Positions 8,936 to 17,124 of a DNA stretch of 64,000 bases are shown here, in pieces. The DNA lies in contig NZ_JACJFM010000003.1 of the NCBI RefSeq assembly GCF_014164585.1, positions 38,397 to 102,396 of the forward strand, given 5' to 3'. A program made the translations under genes and the position numbers. The notes below the pieces were generated by a model. The model did not search any database, was not told the origin of the DNA, and saw nothing but the letters and a program-made list of their open reading frames with translations. The first letter of the stretch is position 1. Every line of letters starts with the position of its first letter. Source of the DNA: Oceanospirillum sediminis (GTDB lineage: Bacteria; Pseudomonadota; Gammaproteobacteria; Pseudomonadales; Halomonadaceae).

Positions 8936-9424
8936 GTGAGTGCAGAGCTTTCAAGTCGTATCAAGCAACATTTGCTGGATAGTATTGAGCATATGAAGAG
9001 TATACGTACGTGTATTCTTAATGAAAAAGAAGCTCTGCAGGACCGGGATCCTGATAAAATTGAGGCAATTGCTCAGGAAAAGAGTCTGTTACTGGAGAAG
9101 ATCGTTGCGGATGTTGATGTGCGCAATGCTATTCTGGCTGGGGCAGGTTTTTCATCTGATGAGTCTGGTATGGATCACCTGATAGAGTCTTTGCCTGAAA
9201 ATTATGCCAGGGTTCTGATTAAAGGCTGGCAACAGCTTATCAGTCTGCACGAAGAGGTGCAGGAGCTTAATCAGGCAAATGGTATGATTGTGAATCGAGG
9301 GCTACAACAGGTTGATACCATGTTGGGAGTTATCCAGAGTGGAACTGGTGCTCGTTCAGCTCAAACCTACAATGCTAAAGGTCGCTCAACAGCTCCATCG
9401 ACTCGTACTCTGGGTCAGGCTTAA
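8936..9424 (+). CDS. flgN: Flagellar export chaperone FlgN
   Basis: FlgN is the cytoplasmic chaperone for the hook-associated proteins FlgK and FlgL. The 162-residue product is predicted almost entirely helical and matches FlgN by size, composition and position directly after flgM. It starts with GTG, preceded by GAGG six bases upstream; that ribosome site overlaps the end of flgM, suggesting coupled translation. The C-terminal ~25 residues are Ser/Thr rich and probably unstructured. Confidence 0.9.
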   Translation: MSAELSSRIKQHLLDSIEHMKSIRTCILNEKEALQDRDPDKIEAIAQEKSLLLEKIVADVDVRNAILAGAGFSSDESGMDHLIESLPENYARVLIKGWQQLISLHEEVQELNQANGMIVNRGLQQVDTMLGVIQSGTGARSAQTYNAKGRSTAPSTRTLGQA

Positions 9425-9458
9425 TAAACCAATCCCGGAGAGATAACAGGATTTCGAT

Positions 9459-10223
9459 ATGGCAGCTCTTGAGGCCGGTGGTGCAGCGCCGGATATTTCA
9501 GATCGTAAGCACATCATAAGCCGTCAGGCCAGTATTTTCGCTATTCTGCGATCCTTGCAGAAGCATCGCTCTCCTCTATCTATCGTTTTTCGTGGTCATG
9601 ATGATCAGGTATATACCAGTATTGTGCTGAAAGTTGATCTGGAAGAGGGCTACTTCCTATTGGATGAAATAGCCCCTCCCAGTGGCCATAAGAAGGCAAT
9701 GGGAGGTGCTGCTTTTTCTGTCACTGCTAATGACAGAGGCGTACAGGTTGTCTTCAGTGGTAACCAGGTTGTTGGTGCAGGGACAAATAAAGGGGCTGCG
9801 ATTTATAAAATTAAGTTGCCTTCGAAGCTGCTTTATAAACAGCGCCGGGATGCTTTCAGAGCGCATATTGCTATGGCTGATCAGGTTGATGTGCATCTGG
9901 TTTCTTACGAGCGAAGTAAACCTCTGTTAGGTAGCCTGGTCGATATTTCTTCAAGTGGTTGTAAAATCGAATTCCCTTATCTTGTTGATCCTGCTTTTGA
10001 AGAGATGGAAGTTTTTGATGAGCTGGCTTTTGACTTGCCTGAAGAGCATTTTGATACTTCTGTTCTGTGCGCTGCAGAAGCCCGTCATGCTGTTTATGAT
10101 CAGGGTAAAAGCATGACCAGCTGTGGTTTTCGTTTTCTGAGTCCTGATGGGCGGAATCAACGCGAAATTGATCGCTTTGTTTCATATATACAGCGTGAAT
10201 CCCGCAGGCGAGGGCAGGACTAG
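9459..10223 (+). CDS. ycgR: Flagellar brake protein YcgR (YcgR + PilZ domains)
   Basis: YcgR slows or biases the flagellar motor when c-di-GMP is bound. The 254-residue protein has an N-terminal YcgR domain (~25-130) and a C-terminal PilZ domain. The c-di-GMP signature is visible as RRDAFR near residue 130 and DISSSGCKIEF near residue 165. It follows flgN by 34 bp, the same neighbourhood as in Pseudomonas. It is the last flagellar gene before a 13-kb stretch of unrelated genes. Confidence 0.93.
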   Translation: MAALEAGGAAPDISDRKHIISRQASIFAILRSLQKHRSPLSIVFRGHDDQVYTSIVLKVDLEEGYFLLDEIAPPSGHKKAMGGAAFSVTANDRGVQVVFSGNQVVGAGTNKGAAIYKIKLPSKLLYKQRRDAFRAHIAMADQVDVHLVSYERSKPLLGSLVDISSSGCKIEFPYLVDPAFEEMEVFDELAFDLPEEHFDTSVLCAAEARHAVYDQGKSMTSCGFRFLSPDGRNQREIDRFVSYIQRESRRRGQD

Positions 10224-10246
10224 GTCCAGGCTCTGCAACCTGTTTA

Positions 10247-10903
10247 TTAATTTGCCTGTTCTTTCTGTTTACCTGTCTGTCTTGTATGCTTCAGCCAGCG
10301 ATCAGTATCTTCAGGATGATCAATATCCCATAATGCTGGTAGCAGCGTATAGCTTAGTTGCAGGTCCTTTAATCGCTGTAAGGTATCCTGCAAAACCCTG
10401 GCATGTCCCCAGCTCAGGTTATCCAGAGTATTCTCTGATAGCATAACGGAGCAGCCAATTAAAACGAAACCGCCATCTTCTGCTGGAATTAGCACAAGGT
10501 CATTGTCAGGTTGACGGAGGCAATCAAATGCTGACTCCAGAATCTCGCCGGTTAGTACCGGGCAGTCGCTGCCTGCCAATAAGACATGATCACTGTTTTT
10601 TTTACCTTGACGCAGGGCATAGGTCATCTTGTAGCCCAGATCGCCTTCCGGTTGTTGTATAAAGTGAGCGTCTGAAAAAATTTCCTGCTGAAACCAGCTA
10701 TGAGCAGGCCTGTTCTGTTGCCAGTCTCCGCTAACCCACAACTGGCGACTGTCAGCAGATACCGACAACAACTGCTGCCATGTGTGCATCGTCAACCGGC
10801 AATGCCATTGTGCGGCTTCTTCGGCGCTGTAGCGTTCCATCAGTCGAGTTTTAACTTTTCCGGGGACCGGAGCTTTTGCAAACTGAATCAGTGTTCTTTT
10901 CAT
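10247..10903 (-). CDS. TIGR04282-type arsenosugar biosynthesis glycosyltransferase (DUF2064)
   Basis: This 218-residue protein belongs to the DUF2064/TIGR04282 glycosyltransferase-A family encoded beside arsS in many bacteria. AKAPVPGKVKTRL near the N-terminus and GSDCP and EDGGFVLIG further on are the recognisable family segments. Its predicted role is a sugar- or nucleotide-transfer step in arsenosugar formation, but the reaction is not established. Its 5' end overlaps the 3' end of the upstream glycosyltransferase gene by 53 bp, so the three arsenosugar genes form one operon. It converges on ycgR with only 23 bp between stop codons. Confidence 0.88.
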   Translation of the reverse strand: MKRTLIQFAKAPVPGKVKTRLMERYSAEEAAQWHCRLTMHTWQQLLSVSADSRQLWVSGDWQQNRPAHSWFQQEIFSDAHFIQQPEGDLGYKMTYALRQGKKNSDHVLLAGSDCPVLTGEILESAFDCLRQPDNDLVLIPAEDGGFVLIGCSVMLSENTLDNLSWGHARVLQDTLQRLKDLQLSYTLLPALWDIDHPEDTDRWLKHTRQTGKQKEQAN

Positions 10904-11651
10904 TACCAGGCCTGAAATTCGGATAGTACTGGTGCACCAGCTGGTCAGCTGATACTCCCATAAAATAAGATAGACGAAGTCGCCACATCAGAAGAATGGT
11001 GGGCCAGATACCTTTTTTCTGCCACCGTCTGGAAGAGGTTGTCACCTCTTCTTTAAGGCAGACCGGTGGTGAGATTTTCTTAAGCCGGGATGATATTTCA
11101 ATATCTTCCATCAGATACTGTTCAGGATAATATCCCACCTGCTCAAACAGCTTTTTGCCAATAAACAGGCTCTGATCTCCAGTGGCTATTCCTGTCAGTC
11201 TGGAGCGCCAGTTCATCATAAAGGCAATCACTCTGAACATGGGGTGAGCCCCTGTCAGGCGAACATTAAATCTTCCCCAGCCAGAATTACTCTGAGCTTC
11301 CATCAGGCTGACAGCACCCGCTGGCAGTACACTGTCACAATGATGAAACAAGAGTACATCACCACTTGCTTTTAAAGCGCCAGCGTTCATCTGGTTTGCG
11401 CGTCCGGTCTCAGACAGTAATACCTGGTCGCACAATAGCGTGGCTTTTTTAACGGTATCATCGGAACTGCCGCCATCCACGACAATCAGCTCATGACCAG
11501 CCTGTCTGAAGCATTGTAACTCCTGTAGCAAGCTGTCAATTCTGCTGGCTTCATTCAACACAGGAACAATGACTGACACTCTGGCTCGTTCTGAACGTCC
11601 ATTGCTATCGACAAAGGTCTCCTGCTTGCTGACCGGCGGCTGTCGACTCAT
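10851..11651 (-). CDS. TIGR04283-type arsenosugar biosynthesis glycosyltransferase (GT2 family)
   Basis: This 266-residue family 2 glycosyltransferase has the GT-A core motifs VSVIVPVLNEA, VVDGGSSDDT and the later MEDIEISSRL. It matches the TIGR04283 family that travels with arsS. The start overlaps the end of arsS by four bases (ATGA), showing translational coupling, and its own 3' end overlaps the DUF2064 gene. The first ~25 residues are polar and variable. The sugar acceptor is unknown. Confidence 0.9.
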   Translation of the reverse strand: MSRQPPVSKQETFVDSNGRSERARVSVIVPVLNEASRIDSLLQELQCFRQAGHELIVVDGGSSDDTVKKATLLCDQVLLSETGRANQMNAGALKASGDVLLFHHCDSVLPAGAVSLMEAQSNSGWGRFNVRLTGAHPMFRVIAFMMNWRSRLTGIATGDQSLFIGKKLFEQVGYYPEQYLMEDIEISSRLKKISPPVCLKEEVTTSSRRWQKKGIWPTILLMWRLRLSYFMGVSADQLVHQYYPNFRPGNEKNTDSVCKSSGPRKS

Positions 11652-12613
11652 TCCAGAGCCCCGCCACAGCTACTGCCCTGGCCTGCAGTGCAGCCATAAC
11701 AGTGATCGGCAATCACAATTTCATTACCGAAAATATCTTCATCCAGCAGATCTTTAAGGAAGGTTTCTTTACGGTCAGACGCAACCAGAGGCATATGCAG
11801 CATCTGATTAAAATCACAATCAAACACCCTCCCCTGCCAGTCCACACTGATAAGAGAGCGGCACATAACACTCTTCAGGTTATCATCCGAATAGTTATCT
11901 TTGAGCAACTGCATATAATCATCAAATTGCCCCTTTGACATCAGCATGCTGCCAAAACGACTGATTGGCATATTGGTAATTGTCAGCAATTCGTTAAAAG
12001 TAAGGTCAAAGTTTTCTTTTAATTCGCGTTTATAGGCATCCTGTAACCCTGATTGTGCCGGTGGCAGGAAGGGACCTCCGGGGTTATATACCAGGTCAAG
12101 TTTTAAATTGCTATCCGCCTGGCCATAACCCAGTTTGTTTAACAGCTGGAGTGCTTCGATGCTGGCAGAGAAGACACCTTTACCTCGCTGGCTTTCGACA
12201 TTCTGTTCGGAGTAACAGGGCAGAGATGCCGTAATAATAACCCCCTGATCAGCCAGAAACTGTGCCAGATCTTCGTAACCCGGTTCCAGCAGAATGGTCA
12301 GGTTACAACGGTCGATCACATCAACACCACGCTTACGCACTTCGGTTACCAGATACCGGAACTCTGGATTCATTTCCGGAGCACCGCCGGTCAGATCAAG
12401 TAGTTGGATATTATGGCGGTCAATATAGCGAATAACGTCATCTACCGTCTCCCGACTCATCAACTCTTTTCTTTTCGGTCCGGCATTAACATGGCAATGA
12501 ATGCAGCTCAGATTGCATAAGTAGCCGAGGTTAACTTGCAGTATGGAAAGCTTATCTCTGTAAATAGCTGGAAAATCAGTTGCTTCCAATAAAGGTTTTG
12601 AATCAAGCATCAC
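11648..12613 (-). CDS. arsS: Arsenosugar biosynthesis radical SAM protein ArsS
   Basis: ArsS uses a radical SAM [4Fe-4S] cluster to attach the 5'-deoxyadenosyl group to a methylated arsenic species, giving an arsenosugar precursor. The 321-residue product has the cluster motif CNLSCIHC near residue 33, LDLTGGAPEMNP of the radical SAM barrel, and a C-terminal Cys-rich tail CYGCTAGQGSSC typical of the family. It heads a three-gene operon. No arsM (arsenite methyltransferase) or arsR is seen in the window. Either of the two adjacent ATGs could start it. Confidence 0.92.
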   Translation of the reverse strand: MMLDSKPLLEATDFPAIYRDKLSILQVNLGYLCNLSCIHCHVNAGPKRKELMSRETVDDVIRYIDRHNIQLLDLTGGAPEMNPEFRYLVTEVRKRGVDVIDRCNLTILLEPGYEDLAQFLADQGVIITASLPCYSEQNVESQRGKGVFSASIEALQLLNKLGYGQADSNLKLDLVYNPGGPFLPPAQSGLQDAYKRELKENFDLTFNELLTITNMPISRFGSMLMSKGQFDDYMQLLKDNYSDDNLKSVMCRSLISVDWQGRVFDCDFNQMLHMPLVASDRKETFLKDLLDEDIFGNEIVIADHCYGCTAGQGSSCGGALE

Positions 12614-12645
12614 AACCCTCAGGTTTATTTTTTATGTTTAATCAT

Positions 12646-12651
12646 TATAAT
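12646..12651 (+). promoter_or_regulatory. Likely -10 element of the tRNA-Arg promoter
   Basis: A consensus TATAAT hexamer ends 16 bp before the mature tRNA 5' end. No convincing -35 hexamer is seen at 17 bp. The arsS start codon lies ~40 bp away on the other strand, so the two promoters share this gap. Confidence 0.45.
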
Positions 12652-12667
12652 GTATGGCTCTTCCAGT

Positions 12668-12744
12668 GCCTCAATAGCTCAGCTGGATAGAGCGTCCCCC
12701 TCCTAAGGGGAAGGCCGCAGGTTCGACTCCTGCTTGGGGCACCA
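12668..12744 (+). tRNA. tRNA-Arg(CCU)
   Basis: This is a 77-nt tRNA with acceptor stem GCCTCAA/TTGGGGC, D stem GCTC/GAGC, anticodon stem TCCCC/GGGGA, loop CTCCTAA (anticodon CCT), T-loop GTTCGACTCC and an encoded CCA. It reads AGG. tRNA-Arg(CCU) is a known integration target for mobile elements, and accessory genes follow it here, but no integrase or attachment repeat was seen. Confidence 0.96.
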
Positions 12745-13043
12745 TTTAAATCAACAGGTTACAGATATACGGCTGTTTGATTTTTTCTCAATCTTTCATC
12801 CCCCCCCCACAATTTTGCTGCACTTGAATTTATGAGAGTGCTTTTCTATCTGTACATTACGCAGAGGCCAGAGATCTGGATTCAACTGTGGACGTTGATC
12901 TGGCTGGAGCTAATGCAGCCAGAGCCTGTCAGCCGCGGGTGCATAGTCTGGGGCAGGGGAATCGTTTTAAGCTTCGCTTTACAAAGCCCTGGTTCATCCA
13001 GAGAACGACCAGGGTTTTGTCTGGAATATCATACTGATCTGAC
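12745..13043. other. Gene-free gap between tRNA-Arg and pseI
   Basis: This stretch of ~300 bp has no convincing gene. It contains a run of nine C (12800-12808). It also holds a hairpin, CCCTGGT (12987-12993) with ACCAGGG (13008-13014), followed by TTTT on the plus strand, which could be a weak terminator. Confidence 0.5.
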
Positions 13044-14102
13044 TCAGATGTCTATATCTTCTGGTTTTACAGGGGAGTTAGCCCGGATATTACTCTTTGC
13101 CGTGCTGCCTATGATTTTCTCCAGATGTTTAGGGGGCATACCATAACCCGGTCTGACACTCCTTACATGATCAGAAGTAATTGTCTCTCCTGCCCGAATA
13201 TCCTTTACGAAGTATAAAGAGCGACGGAACTGAGTATTGCCGGATTCACTGGATTTCTTCCCATAATCGACTTGCCCTCTCGCTTGCCATGCAATCTTAC
13301 TGTCACGACACAGAGCCATCAGGTCGTCAGGTTCCAGTGAAAAGCTGTCATCTGGCCCACCACCATTCCGATCAAGAGTAAAATGCTTTTCAATGATAGA
13401 GGCTCCCAGCATAACACTGCCAATGGCTGTTGTGTTGTCCAGTGTGTGATCTGATAGCCCGGTAACCAGCCCAAAGCGCTGAATCATATCCGGGATAGTT
13501 GCCAGATTATAGTCTGCGGCGGGGGCAGGATAACCACTCACACAATGCAATATGGCTAATTCCTTACAGCCTCCTTCTCTGGCGGCTTCAATAGCTTCCG
13601 ATATTTCGTCGATATCTGCCATGCCTGTTGAAATAATCATGGGTTTGCCTGTACTGGCAACATATCGAATTAATGGCAGGTCTATGGCTTCAAAACTTGC
13701 AATTTTATATGCCGGAGCATTCAGGCTCTCGAGCATATCCACCGCTGTTGTGTCAAAAGGTGAGCTGAAGATAGTAATCCCCAGTTTGTGAGCATGCTCA
13801 AATAATATCGGATGCCACTCCCACGGAGTATGAGCCTGCTGGTAAAGCTCATACAGACTCTGGCCATCCCATAAGCCGCCTTGAATAGTGAATTCAGGTT
13901 CATCACAGTTCAGAGTAATAGTATCTGCTGTATAGGTCTGTAGTTTTACTGCATCAGCACCAGCCTTGCAGGCTTCTTCTATAATACGTAATGCATTGTC
14001 GATAGAGCCATTATGGTTGGCAGACATCTCTGCGATAATATAAGGTGCATGCCCGGCACTAATTGTTCTGCCGTTAATGTTTATTTTATTCATGGCGTTC
14101 AA
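13044..14102 (-). CDS. pseI: Pseudaminic acid synthase PseI (NeuB family)
   Basis: PseI condenses 2,4-diacetamido-2,4,6-trideoxy-L-altrose (or an N-acyl variant) with phosphoenolpyruvate to give pseudaminic acid. The 352-residue product has the NeuB barrel (IIAEMSANHNG, FSSPFD, KIASFE, STGMA, LSDHT, IEKHFT) and a C-terminal SAF domain from ~residue 290. The GGLWDGQSLYELY segment is typical of PseI rather than sialic or legionaminic acid synthases. Its 5' end overlaps the methyltransferase gene by 17 bp. pseB, pseC and pseF are ~35 kb away. Confidence 0.9.
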   Translation of the reverse strand: MNAMNKININGRTISAGHAPYIIAEMSANHNGSIDNALRIIEEACKAGADAVKLQTYTADTITLNCDEPEFTIQGGLWDGQSLYELYQQAHTPWEWHPILFEHAHKLGITIFSSPFDTTAVDMLESLNAPAYKIASFEAIDLPLIRYVASTGKPMIISTGMADIDEISEAIEAAREGGCKELAILHCVSGYPAPAADYNLATIPDMIQRFGLVTGLSDHTLDNTTAIGSVMLGASIIEKHFTLDRNGGGPDDSFSLEPDDLMALCRDSKIAWQARGQVDYGKKSSESGNTQFRRSLYFVKDIRAGETITSDHVRSVRPGYGMPPKHLEKIIGSTAKSNIRANSPVKPEDIDI

Positions 14103-14847
14103 AAACCCATACTTTACCTTGTGACATTTGGTCTATAGTCGGTAATTGAAGTGCTAGCTTATTAATTTCAGCGTCATATGATGGCTCTTTGCCCGCTTGT
14201 TTTGCATTATATGCATTGATTACTCTGCTTACGAAGTAATAAGTTCCAGTATAATTATGTTTTTTAACAAGACGGCAACCTGGTACATTGAGAGTGTCTA
14301 TATCATGGTCAAGTAAATATTGATTATGCCAAGGCATATTTATAGCATCTAAACCACATGATTCTCTGAATGTGTTAATTTCACTCAAGCCATCAAGGCT
14401 GTTTTCAGCAAGAATCAACTTGCCACCAGGCTTTAACTGCTGAGACATGAAGATAATGGCAGTCTTTTGGACATCCCAGTTTGCAAGGTTGATTAACATG
14501 CGTTCGGTGTAGATATAATCAAACTTTAAATCAAGTTGCTTATTATCTGTAATATCTTTTACGTCAAATGATATATTACCTATGCCTCTTGACTCTTTGT
14601 TTTTGTTGGCTAGTGCAACCATTTCAGGTGAGAAATCATAGGCAGAGATATTGATGTCTTTCTTGCTTTCATAAAGCCTGATGGCTGTTTCACCATTACC
14701 GCAGCCAAACTCCGCTACAGAACTGTTGTCTGAAATTAGACTAATAATCTTCTCTTGTTCTATTTCTTTGGCAATATAATCATTGCTTCCGGATGTATGT
14801 TCTAATTTTGCTCTCTCATTCCAAAAGTCTAAAATTTCTTTGCTCAT
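14086..14847 (-). CDS. Class I SAM-dependent methyltransferase in the pse block
   Basis: This 253-residue protein has the SAM-binding motif I VAEFGCGNGETA near residue 45, an acidic motif II (YDFSPEM) and a YTERMLINL segment. It resembles small-molecule rather than DNA methyltransferases. The overlap with pseI implies coupled expression, so a likely role is O- or N-methylation of the nonulosonic acid or of an acyl substituent on it. TGGAGA precedes the ATG by six bases. An IS481-family element ends only ~20 bp upstream, so the original promoter has probably been separated from the gene. Confidence 0.75.
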   Translation of the reverse strand: MSKEILDFWNERAKLEHTSGSNDYIAKEIEQEKIISLISDNSSVAEFGCGNGETAIRLYESKKDINISAYDFSPEMVALANKNKESRGIGNISFDVKDITDNKQLDLKFDYIYTERMLINLANWDVQKTAIIFMSQQLKPGGKLILAENSLDGLSEINTFRESCGLDAINMPWHNQYLLDHDIDTLNVPGCRLVKKHNYTGTYYFVSRVINAYNAKQAGKEPSYDAEINKLALQLPTIDQMSQGKVWVFERHE

Positions 14848-14867
14848 ATAAATATCTCCAGTATGTT

Positions 14868-15933
14868 GTCAGGTCCCGGATGATTAACCACACTTTTTTA
14901 CAAATAAATCAGGGTTAGTCTTTTGCCAGTCCTTAAGGCTCTGTATCGGTGTTTTATGCTTCAGAGCCTTTTGATTGATATGCTGATTGTACAGATAGCA
15001 GTAACGCCTTAATGTGTTCTCAAGATCTTCCGATGAATCATAGCGTCTTGATCTCAATACGTCTGCAATCCTGCCATTAAATCTTTCAACCATACCATTT
15101 GTTTGTGGATGTCCTGGTTTGATCAAACGATGCTCTATGCCATTTGATTGACAGAGCTTATCCACTTTGTGCTTACCCGTAGGCTTGCGCTCGCCTCCTG
15201 GAGTAAATCGATCCGTAAAAGCCTTCCCATTATCCGTCAGCATCGTTTTGACTTTGAAAGGCACTTTGGCCAGCAGGTGCTTCAAAAATATCTCAGCATC
15301 TTCTGCTGTCTGATTGTTACGCACTTCCATATAAAACCAGCGAGAAGCCCTGTCTATAGCCACAAATAAATACTGACGTTGCTCTTCGTCCTGCATTTTT
15401 GGTAGATATTTCATGTCAACGTGAACAAAGCCCGGTTCATAGTCCTTGAATGGCTTATGTTCTGGCTCAGTATTCTCTGATTTCGCTAACTGCTTTAGCG
15501 AAGGTGCTTTATGTCGCTGTAACATACGATGTAAAGCAGATCGGGACATGTGCGGACAGATAAAATCTCTGACAACCACTAATAAATCATCCAACCCTAA
15601 CCGCAAAAAGCTACGTGCATGCAGTACAGCTTCTTCCTGTTCTGCAGACAAAGTGGCTTTTAAATCATGGCGAGTATGGGAGCGATCATAAACATCATCA
15701 CGATTACGCCAACGACGAATAGTGGATACAGATACACCAAACTGATCCGCAAGAGACTTATCTGTTGCAGACTTTGGTGAGGCCTGAATCTCAGCGTGTA
15801 TCCTGGGTGTTATGGTAGCTTGTTTATGAAGTTTGATGTCCAACTTTATACTCTCGAATAACCATGCTCAGAATACCTCTGACAGTGAATAGAGGATAAC
15901 TCTTTTTGGCTATTTGGTCATCCGGGACCTGAC
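14868..15933 (-). mobile_element. IS481-family insertion sequence (complete)
   Basis: Perfect 16-bp terminal inverted repeats GTCAGGTCCCGGATGA lie at 14868-14883 and, reverse-complemented, at 15918-15933. They enclose one intact transposase gene for a total of ~1,066 bp. No clear target-site duplication is seen. The element sits between pseG and the methyltransferase-pseI pair. Confidence 0.9.
14884..15843 (-). CDS. IS481-family transposase
   Basis: This 319-residue DDE transposase has an N-terminal helix-turn-helix (DQFGVSVSTIRRWRNRDD, residues ~32-50) and an rve catalytic core. The triad is visible as D in HVDMKY, D in LTDNGKAF and E in GMVERFNGR. The C-terminal YNQHINQKALKHKTPIQ is typical of IS481. 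The reading frame is intact and the terminal repeats match, so the element may be active. The stop codon lies at the inner edge of the left terminal repeat. Confidence 0.95.
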   Translation of the reverse strand: MDIKLHKQATITPRIHAEIQASPKSATDKSLADQFGVSVSTIRRWRNRDDVYDRSHTRHDLKATLSAEQEEAVLHARSFLRLGLDDLLVVVRDFICPHMSRSALHRMLQRHKAPSLKQLAKSENTEPEHKPFKDYEPGFVHVDMKYLPKMQDEEQRQYLFVAIDRASRWFYMEVRNNQTAEDAEIFLKHLLAKVPFKVKTMLTDNGKAFTDRFTPGGERKPTGKHKVDKLCQSNGIEHRLIKPGHPQTNGMVERFNGRIADVLRSRRYDSSEDLENTLRRYCYLYNQHINQKALKHKTPIQSLKDWQKTNPDLFVKKCG

Positions 15934-15946
15934 GCTTGCTCTCAAA

Positions 15947-17038
15947 TTAACCTTGGTTCAGAAACTGAAGCACTTTACTGCAGCCCTGGCCATCACTAAT
16001 TGTTCGGGCTGCTTGGCTGATACGGCTGAGGTTTTCTGGTGTTAACTGAGAAAAACAATGGGCTATTTGCTGCTCCAGTTTATTTGAAATAGCCAATGTT
16101 TTGGCCGCACCAGCCGCTTGGAGTTGAGCGCCTATAGTCTCTTGATTATTTGCCAGGATGATCATTAAAGTAGGTAAGCCTAGACAACACCTTTCCCAGC
16201 TGGTGCTGCCTGCAGCGCCTATGGCAAAGTCAGCATGAGCCATCAATTCAGCCATATTGTTGACCCCTTGCAGAATGTGGCATGGGTGCTTAATGGTTGT
16301 TGAGATACTTTTCACAGCATCAATATGAGGCGCTGTTGGCCCCATAACAACGGTTAGTGAGCAGGAGTTGGGGAGAGAGCTGGCGTGAAGTGCCTTAAGT
16401 ATTCTCCCCGTAATATTGTCCTTATCGACTCCTCCCAAATTGATCAGAATATTTCTCAACTCCGGTTGGTGCCGTTGTTTCAGGCTGAATGTTCGCCATT
16501 GGTGAAACTCTGGTCGCAGTAGAGCATATTCACTTCCTGTAAAAAACTGACAATGCCTGGGTACAAGATGGTAATACTCCTGTGATGATCGACCATAGGT
16601 TTGATCCAATAAGAGATCGCATAGGTGTTCTCGATCAGCTAAGTCGTCAATAACCATCAGTTTGTTATAGCCAGAGAGACAGGCATTTTGCCAGCGGTAA
16701 TCCAGAGCATAATGATCCAGAATTAGCCAGTCTGCAGGGTGTTGGGATAAATAGGTTAGGGTTTCCTGAGCATCTGCTTGCCAAGAAGTACCAAGCCAGT
16801 GAGCATGGTCGGGTAGGGGAGCTAAAGCAGGAGGTTCAAGCGTGGTCTGCTCGTTGGTCAAAAAGTGTAGGTCATAACCTCTCTGGATTATCAGATCACC
16901 CAGATGCCCTGAGTGTGGTCGGCAAAGAAAGTGACACTGGTGTCCTTGTTTGGACAGAGCGTCTGCCAAAGTAAGGCAGCGCATAATATGGCCACTGCCG
17001 ATATTAAGAGAGGCATCGGCCCGGAAAACAATCTTCAT
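15947..17038 (-). CDS. pseG: UDP-2,4-diacetamido-2,4,6-trideoxy-beta-L-altropyranose hydrolase PseG
   Basis: PseG removes UDP from the activated diacetamido sugar before PseI acts. The 363-residue product is a GT-B-fold nucleotide-sugar hydrolase. It begins MKIVFRADASLNIGSGHIMRC, whose GxGHxMRC segment holds the catalytic His, and carries LINLGGVD and AIGAAGSTSWERCCLGLP further on. The ATG at 17038 is chosen because this is the family N-terminus. The gene ends 14 bp from the IS481 right end, and its upstream region is bounded by an ISAs1-family element ~85 bp away. No acetyltransferase domain is fused to it. Confidence 0.9.
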   Translation of the reverse strand: MKIVFRADASLNIGSGHIMRCLTLADALSKQGHQCHFLCRPHSGHLGDLIIQRGYDLHFLTNEQTTLEPPALAPLPDHAHWLGTSWQADAQETLTYLSQHPADWLILDHYALDYRWQNACLSGYNKLMVIDDLADREHLCDLLLDQTYGRSSQEYYHLVPRHCQFFTGSEYALLRPEFHQWRTFSLKQRHQPELRNILINLGGVDKDNITGRILKALHASSLPNSCSLTVVMGPTAPHIDAVKSISTTIKHPCHILQGVNNMAELMAHADFAIGAAGSTSWERCCLGLPTLMIILANNQETIGAQLQAAGAAKTLAISNKLEQQIAHCFSQLTPENLSRISQAARTISDGQGCSKVLQFLNQG

Positions 17039-17124
17039 AAAAGCTCTGACATACCCATAAGACAGAAGGGAGGTATTTAGATTGCCAATGTACAAAGTTG
17101 TATGGATAAATGCTAGTGGGCTCT

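Noticed and set aside
12668-12744. Integration (attachment) site at tRNA-Arg(CCU)
   Set aside because: No integrase gene and no repeat of the tRNA 3' end was seen in the window.
12800-12808. C9 tract as a phase-variable promoter element for pseI
   Set aside because: It lies downstream of pseI on that gene's strand and just after the tRNA-Arg, so it cannot be in the pseI promoter.
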